Assembly (NCBI RefSeq): GCF_000317535.1
Contig: NC_019757.1
Location: 285,001-349,000 of the forward strand
DNA length: 64,000 nucleotides
Source of the DNA: Cylindrospermum stagnale PCC 7417
GTDB taxonomy: Bacteria > Cyanobacteriota > Cyanobacteriia > Cyanobacteriales > Nostocaceae
Direction of reading: 5' to 3'
In this document: positions 9,137 through 17,931 of the stretch, in pieces
Numbering within the stretch: position 1 is the first letter of the stretch
Layout: each line of letters begins with the position of its first letter
Notes under the pieces: generated by a model
Told to the model about the DNA's origin: nothing
What the model saw: the letters and a program-made list of their open reading frames with translations, nothing else
Database searches by the model: none
Made by a program: the position numbers and the translations under genes

Positions 9137-10504
9137 TTATTTAATCCACACAGTTTTGACGTTGACGAATTCATGTAAGCCTTGAATGCTCAATTCTCGT
9201 CCGTACCCAGAACGCTTAGTGCCTCCAAAGGGCAAGCGGGGGTCAGATTTGACCATACTGTTGATAAATACTGCACCTGCTTCGATTTCCTCAATCAGGC
9301 GATCGCGTTCTTGGTCGTTTGTTGTCCAAGCACTTGCACCCAAACCAAAGGGTGTGTCATTAGCTAATTTGATGGCAGCATCGATGTCCGGAATGCGGAA
9401 CAATAACGCTACCGGGCCAAAGAATTCTTCTTGGGCAATTGGTGTGTCTGTGGGAATATCTATGATAATGGTTGGCGGGTAAAAGTTCCCAGTCCGATCT
9501 GTTAATGGATGTCCACCAATGAGGACTTTACCGCCACTTTTGACGGCTTTTTGCACTTGTTGGTCTAAATCTTCGAGAATATTGGCAGTTGCAAGTGGAC
9601 CTAAATCAGTATCTGGCTGCATGGGATCACCAACTTTCAACGCCGCGAATTTCTCTAGCAGCAGTTTTTCAAATTTATTTGCGATCGCATCGGCAACAAT
9701 AAACCGCTTGGCTGCAATACAAGATTGACCATTATTCAACATCCGCGCTGTTGTCGCCGTAGACACTGCTGCCTCTAAATCAGCGCTTTCTAAGACAATA
9801 AACGGGTCACTTCCCCCCAATTCCAAAACAGTTTTTTTCAGTTGCTTACCAGCTGCGGCGGCTAGAGATGCGCCTGCTGGTTCACTTCCTGTTAAGGTAG
9901 CAGCTTTGACTCGGTCATCAGCCATTAAATCGGCAACTTTGGCAGCACCGATTAATAGAGTTTGAAATGCACCTTGGGGAAAACCTGCCCGTTGGAGTAT
10001 ATCTTCAATTGCCAAAGCGCACTGAGGCACATTGGAAGCGTGTTTAAGTAAGCCGACGTTTCCCCCCATGAGTGCAGGTGCAGCAAAGCGGAAAACTTGC
10101 CAAAAGGGGAAATTCCACGGCATCACTGCGAGAATTGCACCTATTGGTTGATAGCGGACAAAACTCTGGCTACCATCAGTTTTTACTGGCACATCAGCCA
10201 GGAAACCCGGTGCGTGTTCGGCATAGTAGCGACAGACGAGGGCACATTTTTCAACTTCGGCGATCGCCGCTTTGAATGGCTTGCCCATTTCCAGCGTCAT
10301 TAACTTGGCAAAATCTGCCTTTTCTTGTTCTAAAATTTCTGCCGCTTTTTCCAGCCAGTGCGATCGCTGCTGAAAACTAGTCAAGCGGTACGAATCAAAA
10401 GCCTGACCAGCCAAATCTAGTTTAGCGGCAATTTCTGCATCCTTGAGCGGCTCAAAGGTTTTGAGCGTCTCCCCAGTGGCGGGATTAATGGTGGCGATAG
10501 CCAT
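9137..10504 (-). CDS. gabD: NAD(P)-dependent succinate-semialdehyde dehydrogenase
   Basis: This 455-aa aldehyde dehydrogenase oxidises succinic semialdehyde to succinate. The catalytic Cys is residue 262 in NNGQSCIAAKRF, and the catalytic Glu is in LELGGSDPF about 35 residues earlier. The NAD(P)-binding segment MPWNFPFWQVFR lies near residue 128. The length matches short bacterial SSADHs and the Synechococcus sp. PCC 7002 enzyme that works with 2-oxoglutarate decarboxylase. It is the promoter-proximal gene of that pair. An inverted repeat (ttagttgc...gcaactaa) lies 100-130 bp upstream of the start. It could also serve GABA catabolism. Confidence 0.9.
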   Translation of the reverse strand: MAIATINPATGETLKTFEPLKDAEIAAKLDLAGQAFDSYRLTSFQQRSHWLEKAAEILEQEKADFAKLMTLEMGKPFKAAIAEVEKCALVCRYYAEHAPGFLADVPVKTDGSQSFVRYQPIGAILAVMPWNFPFWQVFRFAAPALMGGNVGLLKHASNVPQCALAIEDILQRAGFPQGAFQTLLIGAAKVADLMADDRVKAATLTGSEPAGASLAAAAGKQLKKTVLELGGSDPFIVLESADLEAAVSTATTARMLNNGQSCIAAKRFIVADAIANKFEKLLLEKFAALKVGDPMQPDTDLGPLATANILEDLDQQVQKAVKSGGKVLIGGHPLTDRTGNFYPPTIIIDIPTDTPIAQEEFFGPVALLFRIPDIDAAIKLANDTPFGLGASAWTTNDQERDRLIEEIEAGAVFINSMVKSDPRLPFGGTKRSGYGRELSIQGLHEFVNVKTVWIK

Positions 10505-10824
10505 TACCTGACCTCCCGGTTATAAATAGCTTGAGGTAGCTTCCTAGTCTTACACAGATCAATTACAGAAGCCACACCAAAATTTTAGTCTCTTAATCAA
10601 CAATTAGTTGCTCAATCTTCAACTTTGGCAACTAAAATATACTATTCGCTACGTATTAATCACGTTAAATTCAACATAGTAAACTGTGTTTAAAAGTGGA
10701 ATTCAGATTTACATATATCGCAGTCCTAAATCATCAGTCCTAGCCGGTTGCGCCTACTGGCAAGCTACGCTTTAGTGCAAGCCTTGCATCACAAGACAGC
10801 CAATTACCCATTACCAATTACCCA
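10505..10824. other. Intergenic region upstream of the SSADH gene
   Basis: This 320-bp region lies between the SSADH start and the stop of the DUF1622 gene. It contains an 8-bp inverted repeat (ttagttgc at 10604, gcaactaa ending 10635) in a plausible promoter position. It also holds a tandem 14-mer caattacccattac, present twice at 10801-10828. I see no gene here. Confidence 0.4.
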
Positions 10825-11307
10825 TTACCTATCTAGTAAACGACTTTGCTCCACCTGCCTAATCTCCCGTTCTAAAAAGAAATTCAGCAGAGTTCGCAAT
10901 AAAACAATCGCTCCTAGGTTAGAAATATCCTGGCGTGTAGGTGCAACCGCAGTTCGCAAAATGTCACTAGCAACGGTAAATTCTAATCCCAACGCCAGCC
11001 CTCTTCCCAATTGCAGACGTACCACCTCAGTAGAATCAAGATGTTGTTTAGAACGGGAAAAAACCTGGCGTAGATAAACAGTAATACCACGAATAACTGC
11101 CAGCACAATTACCAATGCAGCGGCGATTTCTGCCCCTGCTGCTAAGTAGCCAACAATTAACTTTAACCATGAGTCTAATACTTCCCTAGATGCTTCTGCT
11201 GGGTTACTTTCTCCGACGTTGAGATTTAGAAGTAGAATTAGACCGAAAATTAATCCCAAAGGTAGCAGAATATTGACTAAAGACTCACGAAATGACTCTC
11301 GGTTCAT
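10825..11307 (-). CDS. DUF1622 family membrane protein
   Basis: This is a 160-aa membrane protein. Hydrophobic segments lie near residues 11-28, 46-70 and possibly 98-116 and 128-145. The family hallmark is the block from about residue 90 onward: VVRLQLGRGLALGLEFTVASDIL, then a TRQDISNLGAIVLLRTLLNFFLEREI-like stretch. This matches DUF1622, a family of unknown function whose members are usually about 120-160 aa. The N-terminal hydrophobic extension of about 40 residues is longer than the minimal domain. It is separated by 106 bp from the adenylate cyclase gene on the same strand and may follow it in an operon. Confidence 0.8.
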   Translation of the reverse strand: MNRESFRESLVNILLPLGLIFGLILLLNLNVGESNPAEASREVLDSWLKLIVGYLAAGAEIAAALVIVLAVIRGITVYLRQVFSRSKQHLDSTEVVRLQLGRGLALGLEFTVASDILRTAVAPTRQDISNLGAIVLLRTLLNFFLEREIRQVEQSRLLDR

Positions 11308-11413
11308 AGTAGCTATTTGAGCAGAGCAAACAATCTTTTACAATAATGAAAGTTGCAATTACATCCTTCTATTAGAGGAGATTGGGTAAAAGTGAGATAA
11401 ATTAAATTGAATA

Positions 11414-13030
11414 TTAATGCAATTTGGTCTGATAAACCTTGACTAATCGCTCAATACCCTTGAAACGATAATCACCCATTTCCTGGAAATCCAAAGATTG
11501 TGAAAGCATTGTATGCGTAACTTCGCTAATCACGCATTCACTGGGGGGACAGACTGCTTCCATGCGAGCCGCCAAATTAATTGTAGCGCCCAATGCCGTA
11601 TAGTCTACCCGTTGGGAACTACCGACATCACCCACAACAGCTTTACCGCTGTTAATTGCAATTCGTAATTGTAAGGGTTCCTGCCAAAAACCGTTTTCAT
11701 TGAGACTTTGGAGACGAGTAAGCATTCCCTTAGCAGCAGCGACAGCACGATCAGCGTGATCTATTTGCAATTCCGGAGCGCCAAAAAATGCCATAATACA
11801 ATCACCAATATATTTATCTAAAGTGCCGCCACAAGCAAACACTTCTTGCAACATCTCTTCAAATAATTTATTTAACATTTGAGCGATCGCAGTTGGTGTT
11901 AAACGTTCAGAAATTGCGGTAAAGCCCACCAAATCTGCAAACAAAATGCTGATTTCGCTCTCAGCAGGAGCCAAACGACCACCTGGTAAACCGCCTACAG
12001 AGATCAACTGCTGTACAACTGCCGGCGAATGATAGCGTTCTAATCGGTGTCGAATCATCTCTTCGGTTTTGAGTTTCTCTACTAGCAGCCACCGTTGGAC
12101 ACTAGAAGCAACCAAATTAGCTAAAGCCGAAAAAAAGCTCAGTTCTTCTTCACCTTCATTTGCCCAATGGTAAGAAGAAAGATTAGCATCGGCATAGAGA
12201 ACACCAACAACTTTATTTTCATCCCATAAAGGCACTGCCATTGCACTGCGAATGCCTTTGACCAAAATACTTTGTTCACTAGCAAATCGCTCATCTTTTT
12301 GAGTGTCAGCGGTTTGAATTACAACTTTTTCGTCAAACACCTTTTGACAGATACTACGACTAATCCAACTACCATCAGCTGCCAACTGTTGCTGTTGAGA
12401 AACGTTTCTGGTAGCAGAATTCATTAACTCTAAGTGACCAGAACCATCGACATCGATTAATAATGCCAAGCGGTCAATACTATCGAGGTAACGAAAAACA
12501 ACTTCTTGTACTTGAGAAAAAATCTCTTCGATGGATGTTGCTGCACAAAGATTTTTGGCTATATCTACTAAGTCTTTAAGGCGGGCAATGGTTGTATCTT
12601 TATTGTTGTTGCCGCCATTATTGCCATCAGCTTCGATCCATTGCTGTTGGAGTTGTTCGACGTTGCGAAGAATTGTTCTTTGTTCACTAATAGGCACTGT
12701 TGGTGCATACGGAGGCTGCAACTGTACAGCAGTATTTGTAAACAGCACCACCAGGCTGACGTTACCCAGTGAAATTATGTCGTTTTGATGCAACTCTTGA
12801 GGAACGGTAACAAGACGGTCATTTACTAGTGTCCCATTTTTACTGCCTAGATCCTCAATCAGCCATACACCATCAGCCGTTGTTACCAATCGGGCATGGT
12901 TGCGGGAAACTCCCCCAAACGGTAAGTACAAGTCACATTCTGGCAAACGACCGATAGTGAATACATCTTGAGACACTGAAACTGTCGTTTCGGTATTTCC
13001 CTGTTGTAGGCGTAGTTTGAGTTCTGTCAT
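11414..13030 (-). CDS. FHA-GAF adenylate cyclase (class III)
   Basis: This 538-aa signalling enzyme makes cAMP from ATP. Domains in order: an FHA phosphothreonine-binding domain at about 1-100 (TIGRLPECDLYLPFGGVSRNHARL, then GSKNGTLVN), a GAF domain at about 150-310, and a class III cyclase domain at about 350-538. The cyclase has both metal aspartates (ILFADLVGFT and IGDCIMAFFG), the adenine-selecting Lys in DKYIGD with Asp in RVDYTALG, and the transition-state NLAAR. It therefore looks catalytically complete. The divergent neighbour is a Ser/Thr kinase; because FHA reads phosphothreonine, kinase control of the cyclase is an attractive inference. Confidence 0.9.
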   Translation of the reverse strand: MTELKLRLQQGNTETTVSVSQDVFTIGRLPECDLYLPFGGVSRNHARLVTTADGVWLIEDLGSKNGTLVNDRLVTVPQELHQNDIISLGNVSLVVLFTNTAVQLQPPYAPTVPISEQRTILRNVEQLQQQWIEADGNNGGNNNKDTTIARLKDLVDIAKNLCAATSIEEIFSQVQEVVFRYLDSIDRLALLIDVDGSGHLELMNSATRNVSQQQQLAADGSWISRSICQKVFDEKVVIQTADTQKDERFASEQSILVKGIRSAMAVPLWDENKVVGVLYADANLSSYHWANEGEEELSFFSALANLVASSVQRWLLVEKLKTEEMIRHRLERYHSPAVVQQLISVGGLPGGRLAPAESEISILFADLVGFTAISERLTPTAIAQMLNKLFEEMLQEVFACGGTLDKYIGDCIMAFFGAPELQIDHADRAVAAAKGMLTRLQSLNENGFWQEPLQLRIAINSGKAVVGDVGSSQRVDYTALGATINLAARMEAVCPPSECVISEVTHTMLSQSLDFQEMGDYRFKGIERLVKVYQTKLH

Positions 13031-13380
13031 GAGTATGTCTATCCTGGATCTGGGAAACTTGCATCTCTGAGGTAAGCGATACGCAGAATGAATCCTTTAC
13101 CTTTTGTTTATGACACTGTTAATGGCATTCCGACAACCATTATCTATTAAAGATGCGATGCTGGAAACAAAATCAGTGTCTGTGCCAAATATTTCTGAAT
13201 GCGGAACAGTTATAAAATTTGTTCGTCTTTTTATGCACGAGTCTTCTGGAAAAAGTCGCAGGCAATTACTCCTTTGATCAAGCAACTCGGTATGTGGTAA
13301 ACGAGCGCGTCTTTAGACCTGAGAGTGTCAAAAAAAGTGTATTCTATTTAACAGTTAACCTCAATCCAGCTAGCTATACC
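13031..13380. other. Divergent promoter region of cyclase and kinase genes
   Basis: This 350-bp space lies between the cyclase ATG (13030, leftward) and the kinase ATG (13381, rightward). The open frames crossing it lack family similarity and I treat them as chance. It should hold both promoters; no clear operator palindrome was seen. Confidence 0.35.
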
Positions 13381-14850
13381 ATGATCGGCAGATTACTAGA
13401 CCAGCGATACCAGGTGGTCGAACTATTAGGCAAAGGCGGATTTGGGCATACTTATATCGCTCAAGATACTCGCCGTCCTGGAAACCCTACTTGCGTTGTC
13501 AAACATCTCAAACCCGCTACTAGCGACCCGGATTTTTTGCCAATAGCTAGACGCTTGTTTAATACGGAAGCCGAATCTTTGGAAACTTTGGGCAACCATG
13601 ACCAGATTCCCCGACTTTTAGCTTACTTTGAGGAAAACGAAGAATTTTATTTGGTGCAGGAGTTTATCGAGGGACAGCCGCTGTCGTCAGAAATGCCACG
13701 GGGAGAACGGTGGAGCGAAGAGCAGGTTATTACACTACTACAAGATGTTTTACCAATTCTAGAATTTATTCATAGTCATGGGGTGATTCACCGCGATATC
13801 AAACCCGACAATTTAATCCACCGTGCTTCGGACAATAAAATAGTCTTGGTTGATTTTGGTGCTGTCAAGCAAGTCAAGAGCTTCTCACTCGTAACTTCAG
13901 AAAATCTGAAAAACGAAACTATTGCTGTTGGTACTCCAGGTTTTATGCCAAGTGAGCAGGGTCAGGGTAGACCGCGTCCTTGTAGTGATATTTATGCATT
14001 AGGTATGACTGCTATTCAAGCTCTTACAGGCTTGAGTCCTCAGCAGTTGGGAGAGGATGCTGTGAGTGGGGAGATATCTTGGCAGCATCATGCTCAAATC
14101 AGCAACCAATTGGCATCTGTGTTGAATAAGATGGTACGCCATTACTTTAAATACCGCTACCAGTCGGCAACCGAGGCACTAAAGGCAGTCGCTCCCCTCA
14201 CCAGTACCAACTCACCGGCAGCTGTAGCATCTGCCGTGAATCAGGTGTTAGGTAACTATTTGGCTGATGGCTATGTGTCTGCAACCAAGGTGGTGCAATA
14301 TCTTCAGGAACTGGCAAAGCCTTGCTATGTGCCGCCAGATGAGGTAACAACTGCTGGGTCTACTACAGAATCAGTAACCGATGTAACTACGATCGCCATC
14401 CCCGCTAAAGAGCAGGCACTGTTAGCTACTACTCCTGTTAATCCCTCTCCATTACCCAGCGGTTCCCGGTGGCGCTTGGATTCTATTTTGAAGTCTCCTC
14501 AAAAATCGCGAGCGCTCATCGGGGTAGGTGCGGCGATCGCTGTAATTACTTTCGGAATAATTTCTAGTAATCGCTCACAACAACTCGCTCTCAAGTCTAC
14601 TGAAAATACAGTTAAGCCAGTAACAAGTAATCCGAATCAAGCATCTGAACAAAAACAAAGTTGTCTGATTGTTACTAGCTCATCAAATTTGCGTTCTTCA
14701 TCTGGACAGAGGAGAACGGGGAAAGTTATTAAAGCAAATACTAAGGTAACAGCTACTGGAAAAACCGAGGGTGGTTGGATAGAAATTAGTTCTCCAGAAC
14801 CGGGTTGGATTTGGAAGGGCCGGACAAGAAACACCTGTCCTAACAAATAG
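13381..14850 (+). CDS. Serine/threonine protein kinase with C-terminal SH3-like domain
   Basis: This is a Hanks-type kinase of 489 aa. I chose the ATG at 13381, where the family sequence MIGRLLDQRYQVVELLGKGGFG begins; the frame is open upstream to 13219 but that part looks non-coding. Motifs are the glycine loop GKGGFGHTY, the catalytic Lys in CVVKHL, the loop HRDIKPDNL, DFGAVK in place of DFG, and the activation segment GTPGFMPSEQ. One membrane segment (ALIGVGAAIAVITFGIIS, about residues 379-397) leads to an SH3b-like tail with NLRSSSG and a GWIEIS...GWIWKG pattern, probably outside the cytoplasm. It is transcribed divergently from the FHA adenylate cyclase, a likely functional partner. Confidence 0.9.
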   Translation: MIGRLLDQRYQVVELLGKGGFGHTYIAQDTRRPGNPTCVVKHLKPATSDPDFLPIARRLFNTEAESLETLGNHDQIPRLLAYFEENEEFYLVQEFIEGQPLSSEMPRGERWSEEQVITLLQDVLPILEFIHSHGVIHRDIKPDNLIHRASDNKIVLVDFGAVKQVKSFSLVTSENLKNETIAVGTPGFMPSEQGQGRPRPCSDIYALGMTAIQALTGLSPQQLGEDAVSGEISWQHHAQISNQLASVLNKMVRHYFKYRYQSATEALKAVAPLTSTNSPAAVASAVNQVLGNYLADGYVSATKVVQYLQELAKPCYVPPDEVTTAGSTTESVTDVTTIAIPAKEQALLATTPVNPSPLPSGSRWRLDSILKSPQKSRALIGVGAAIAVITFGIISSNRSQQLALKSTENTVKPVTSNPNQASEQKQSCLIVTSSSNLRSSSGQRRTGKVIKANTKVTATGKTEGGWIEISSPEPGWIWKGRTRNTCPNK

Positions 14851-14871
14851 CAGAAATTTCTAGCCGCAAGC

Positions 14872-15762
14872 TTAAGCCATTCCACTCGGTGGTAAATCAA
14901 GGGGGATTTCTCCGAGAAGCCCTTTGCGAAAATCTGTTACCATCTGCCTAGCTGCGCGTTCGATATCACCTTTGTAACGATGCTCCGCTAATGCCTGCAA
15001 GTACTCGTCTCCGGTATACGGTGTAGAATCGAGTTCATAGCGAGACTTTAAGGGGAGCTTGGGCAATAAGTCAGGCTCTGCATATTGGATTTCATTGAGT
15101 AAATCTACTAATGCTGCTGCGACTAGCTGATTATCGTAAGATGCCTCGCCGATATCGTCGCAAATGGCTAGTTTCAATGCTGCTGTTTGATTTTCTAATC
15201 TAGCAGGGATGACACCAGGAGCATCTAGCAATTGTAACTGATCGGAAATTCGCACCCAGCGTAATTGGCGAGTTACCCCAGGACGAGCTTCACTGGCTAC
15301 CACGCGCTTTCCTATGAGACGGTTAATTAAGGCTGATTTACCGACATTGGGAAAACCAATGACGACAGCACGGACTGGACGGGGTAACATTCCGCGATCG
15401 CGTCTTCTTTGATTGAGTTCTATCCCCGCAGCTTGGGCGGCCTTTGCTACGGCTGTGATGCCTTCACCATGTTGAGCATTGGTAAAATAAACAAATTCTC
15501 CCTGTTCGCGAAACCAATCGATCCAGAGCGATCGCACTTTCGGCATAATCATATCTAGCCGATTAAGTACCAATACTCGCTTCTTATCCCCCACCCATTC
15601 ATTTATTTGGGGATGGTTTGTCGCCAAGGGAATACGGGCATCTCGGACTTCCAACACCACATCTACGCGCTTTAGCTGCTCTTTGAGATTTTTTTCAGCT
15701 TTAGCAATGTGACCTGGATACCATTGAATCAGATTTAATTTGTAGTTTTGAGTTATGGCCAT
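14872..15762 (-). CDS. ylqF: Ribosome biogenesis GTPase YlqF/RbgA
   Basis: This is a circularly permuted GTPase needed for late assembly of the 50S subunit. The 296-aa protein starts with the family signature QWYPGHIAKAEKNLKEQL. The G motifs are permuted as expected: G4-type NRLDM near residue 84 comes before the P-loop GFPNVGKSALINRL near 138, then G3 DAPGV near 186. The length matches the family. It lies 15 bp from the downstream VOC gene on the same strand and converges on the kinase gene with only 21 bp between their stop codons. Confidence 0.95.
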   Translation of the reverse strand: MAITQNYKLNLIQWYPGHIAKAEKNLKEQLKRVDVVLEVRDARIPLATNHPQINEWVGDKKRVLVLNRLDMIMPKVRSLWIDWFREQGEFVYFTNAQHGEGITAVAKAAQAAGIELNQRRRDRGMLPRPVRAVVIGFPNVGKSALINRLIGKRVVASEARPGVTRQLRWVRISDQLQLLDAPGVIPARLENQTAALKLAICDDIGEASYDNQLVAAALVDLLNEIQYAEPDLLPKLPLKSRYELDSTPYTGDEYLQALAEHRYKGDIERAARQMVTDFRKGLLGEIPLDLPPSGMA

Positions 15763-15777
15763 TGGAAAAAGGTAATT

Positions 15778-16161
15778 TTAGTTGTGGGATTGATGTAAAA
15801 TTAAACGATTGCCGTTAGGATCGTAGGCGTAAATTTCTCTACCGTGGGACGCAGTGGTAATTTCTCCGGGTGGCGGATAACCCAAAAATGCCAGATGTGC
15901 GATCGCCAATTCTAAATTACTCACCTCTAAACACAAACTTAGCGGACTGTTGGCACTGATGTTAAATTCCGATTCATGTATTTGTTTTGGTTTAAAAATA
16001 CCTAATCGCAAACCAGCAAGCTGAAATTCAGCATAGACATTGGGAATCAGGTTGGCTGGGTTCTGTTCTAGTAACTTGGTATAGAAATTCACCAAATTCT
16101 CAAAATTAACCGCCGCTATCGTGACGAGTGCATGAGCATATTGCATATCTATTTTTATCAT
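15778..16161 (-). CDS. VOC superfamily (glyoxalase/bleomycin resistance-like) protein
   Basis: This 127-aa protein has one vicinal-oxygen-chelate-type domain. Typical features are the N-terminal HALVTIAAVNFENLVNFYTKLL strand-helix, ELAIAHLAFLGY in the second module, and the C-terminal REIYAYDPNGNRLILHQ strand-turn found in almost all VOC proteins. The substrate cannot be predicted; candidate metal ligands are His near the start and Glu near the end. It is immediately upstream of ylqF (15 bp apart), so the two genes are likely cotranscribed. Confidence 0.8.
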   Translation of the reverse strand: MIKIDMQYAHALVTIAAVNFENLVNFYTKLLEQNPANLIPNVYAEFQLAGLRLGIFKPKQIHESEFNISANSPLSLCLEVSNLELAIAHLAFLGYPPPGEITTASHGREIYAYDPNGNRLILHQSHN

Positions 16162-16220
16162 AATCTAATGTAGGACGTCACGAGAGACTATGACAGTCGA
16201 GACGCCTGTTCTACGTGGTG

Positions 16221-16562
16221 CTAATTCTCTCCTCGCCAGTGTAGATATTGAATTTTTCCCCGCGCAGGATTCTCTAGATCTTTTTCCTGGGTGCTTTTAT
16301 CACCACCGCACAAAAGAATAATAATTGTTAACCCCTTTTGACTAAAGTATATACGATACCCAGAACCGTAATCAATTCTCAGTTCATAAACCCCAGATCC
16401 AAGTGATTTATAATCGCCTAAATTAACCTCTTCTACCCTGTCAAGTCTAGCTCTGATTTTAGCTTTTACTTTTCTATCTTGTAGAGAATCAAACCAATTA
16501 TAGAAAGGACTTATTCCGTTATTTGTGAGATAACGCTTAATCTCCCTTGGTTACACTTCCAT
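16221..16562 (-). pseudogene. Decayed RelE/ParE-type toxin (addiction module killer)
   Basis: Reading leftward from an ATG at 16562, the translation is MEV-stop-PREIKRYLTNNG, then the conserved toxin body with KAKIRARLDRVE, LGDYKSLGSGVYELRIDYG, GYRIYF and ILLCGGDKSTQ. This is a clear RelE/HigB-type toxin of the family annotated as addiction module killer protein. The fourth codon is TAA (16551-16553), where relatives read Gln, so one C-to-T change inactivates it. The C terminus after DKSTQEKD also departs from the family. No antitoxin gene follows before the VOC gene, so this is an orphan relic. Confidence 0.8.
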
Positions 16563-16577
16563 GAGTTTCAGCGCAAG

Positions 16578-16680
16578 TATATACAGCAGATTGCAACTTG
16601 GTGAGGTACAGATTATCGTAGTAGACAACATTGTTGTGCCCCTACCTGCGTACCTCATTTACCTGAAAATGCTGTATATA
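16578..16680. mobile_element. MITE-like palindromic element, family A copy 1
   Basis: A 103-bp element has terminal inverted repeats tatatacagca and tgctgtatata, with inner matching gaggtac/gtacctc. It shares the same design as 20187-20305. It sits between the decayed toxin and the stop codon of the Uma2 gene at 16683. It has no coding capacity, so it is non-autonomous. Confidence 0.7.
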
Positions 16681-16682
16681 TT

Positions 16683-17387
16683 CTATATTGTATCTGGGTC
16701 AATTCCCTTCTGTTGTAACCTCGTTAAAAGTTCCTGTAGCTGTTGTTGACTTTGCTCTAGCTGTTGCTGTTGCTTAACTGCTAATTCTTCTGGTGTAGAA
16801 TATCTGTCACCACTTTCATCATACCAAAACAACCATTCTCGCGTGATTCCTTGATAAGTTCCGCCTTCTCTGCCAATGCCTAAACCAACTTCTGGCATCC
16901 AGACTTCATCCCCAGGTTGTAAAATATATTTGCCTTCAACTAAGCGATAAACTTCTAAACGTTGACGTCTGCGACGTAGCCGTGTTGGCGCATAAATGAC
17001 ATAATACAAAATGCCTAACTGGGCATAATCTAGTTTCTTTTGTTCGTATTCACCGTTATAAGTTTGAGAAACAATTTCTAATGCTAAAACTGGCGGAATT
17101 CCTTCTTCTTCCCAAAGGACATAGCTGGAACGTCCATGTTCCCCAACAAATCTTTCTACACCCAAACTCAAAAAACCATCGGGAACAATGGCAGGTTTAC
17201 TGGGTGTAAAATAAATTCCCATGTTAATACCAAAAAACCAGTCATCACGGGTTTGCCAGATGGTGGCTAAGATGGCTAATAATAAATTGGGAATTAAGAT
17301 TTGTAGTTCGTTATCCACGGGAGTATCATCAGAATCTGGTAATTCTGCCGATGAAGGTAGGCACTCTAAAGGATTGTATTTGAACAT
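16683..17387 (-). CDS. Uma2 family (DUF820) putative restriction-like endonuclease
   Basis: This 234-aa protein belongs to the Uma2/DUF820 family, very abundant in cyanobacteria, with a PD-(D/E)XK nuclease fold and unknown biological role. The start is the ATG at 17387 (MFKYNPLECLPS), matching the start of the paralogue at 26769; the upstream TTG in frame is not needed. Visible motifs are IVPDGFLSLGVERF (PD) near residue 72, ALEIVS (E-x-V) near 110, and KKLDYAQLGILYYVIY. The C terminus is a Gln-rich coiled coil ending GIDPDTI, like the paralogue's GVDPDNLG. A MITE-like element abuts the 3' end. Confidence 0.85.
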   Translation of the reverse strand: MFKYNPLECLPSSAELPDSDDTPVDNELQILIPNLLLAILATIWQTRDDWFFGINMGIYFTPSKPAIVPDGFLSLGVERFVGEHGRSSYVLWEEEGIPPVLALEIVSQTYNGEYEQKKLDYAQLGILYYVIYAPTRLRRRRQRLEVYRLVEGKYILQPGDEVWMPEVGLGIGREGGTYQGITREWLFWYDESGDRYSTPEELAVKQQQQLEQSQQQLQELLTRLQQKGIDPDTI

Positions 17388-17479
17388 CTTTCTGTTCTCA
17401 ACCCCCAAAATCTCAGTTTAAAGTCGTTTGTCTATAATTTAACTCTAGCTCAGGTTGCCGGTAAGTCTTTCCAGACGGA

Positions 17480-17781
17480 CTACGGCATTATCTATATTAT
17501 TACTGCCCATTGCACGGCTTTTTGAGTGGCGTAGTGAGTTTCGTTGACGGTGCCGCGACTGGTAATATAGAAACTGAGGCGATTTGGTGTTGTGGCACTT
17601 AGCGATCGCTAATCAATTGTAAAGCTTCATCCCAGCTAACACGGCGAAAACCCTTTTCCCCACGCTGGCGCATCATTGGATAAGGAAGCCTTCCCAAGTC
17701 GCGCAATTCGGCACTCTTTTGCTGTTGCAACTGGGAGACATCTGCTAGTCAATCAGGGTTAAAAGCTGGCATAGTATTCAT
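17480..17781 (-). pseudogene. Remnant of an FdhF/YdeP-type molybdopterin oxidoreductase
   Basis: Reading leftward from 17781, the frames give FNPD-stop-LADVSQLQQ, then KSAELRDLGRLPYPMMRQRG, EKGFRRVSWDEALQLISDR and a stop. A shifted frame continues TPNRLSFYITSRGTVNET, and a third frame gives AMGSNNIDNA. These are consecutive conserved blocks of the molybdopterin-dependent FdhF/YdeP family. At least one nonsense codon (TGA where relatives have an aromatic or Phe/Trp), a TAA and two frameshifts are present. Only about 100 of roughly 750 residues remain. It is a dead fragment with no nearby cofactor genes. Confidence 0.8.
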
Positions 17782-17931
17782 CCGCAATAACCTTAGCCGG
17801 ACATTGCAGAGATGGATACCGTCTAGCGTCAAATCTTTCATCCCAGTAGATTTTCATCAGGAATAACTCATCATGCTTGAAAGATGAGTTATTCTCAAAT
17901 CCCCGTTGATAATTATCCAATTGGATATAAA

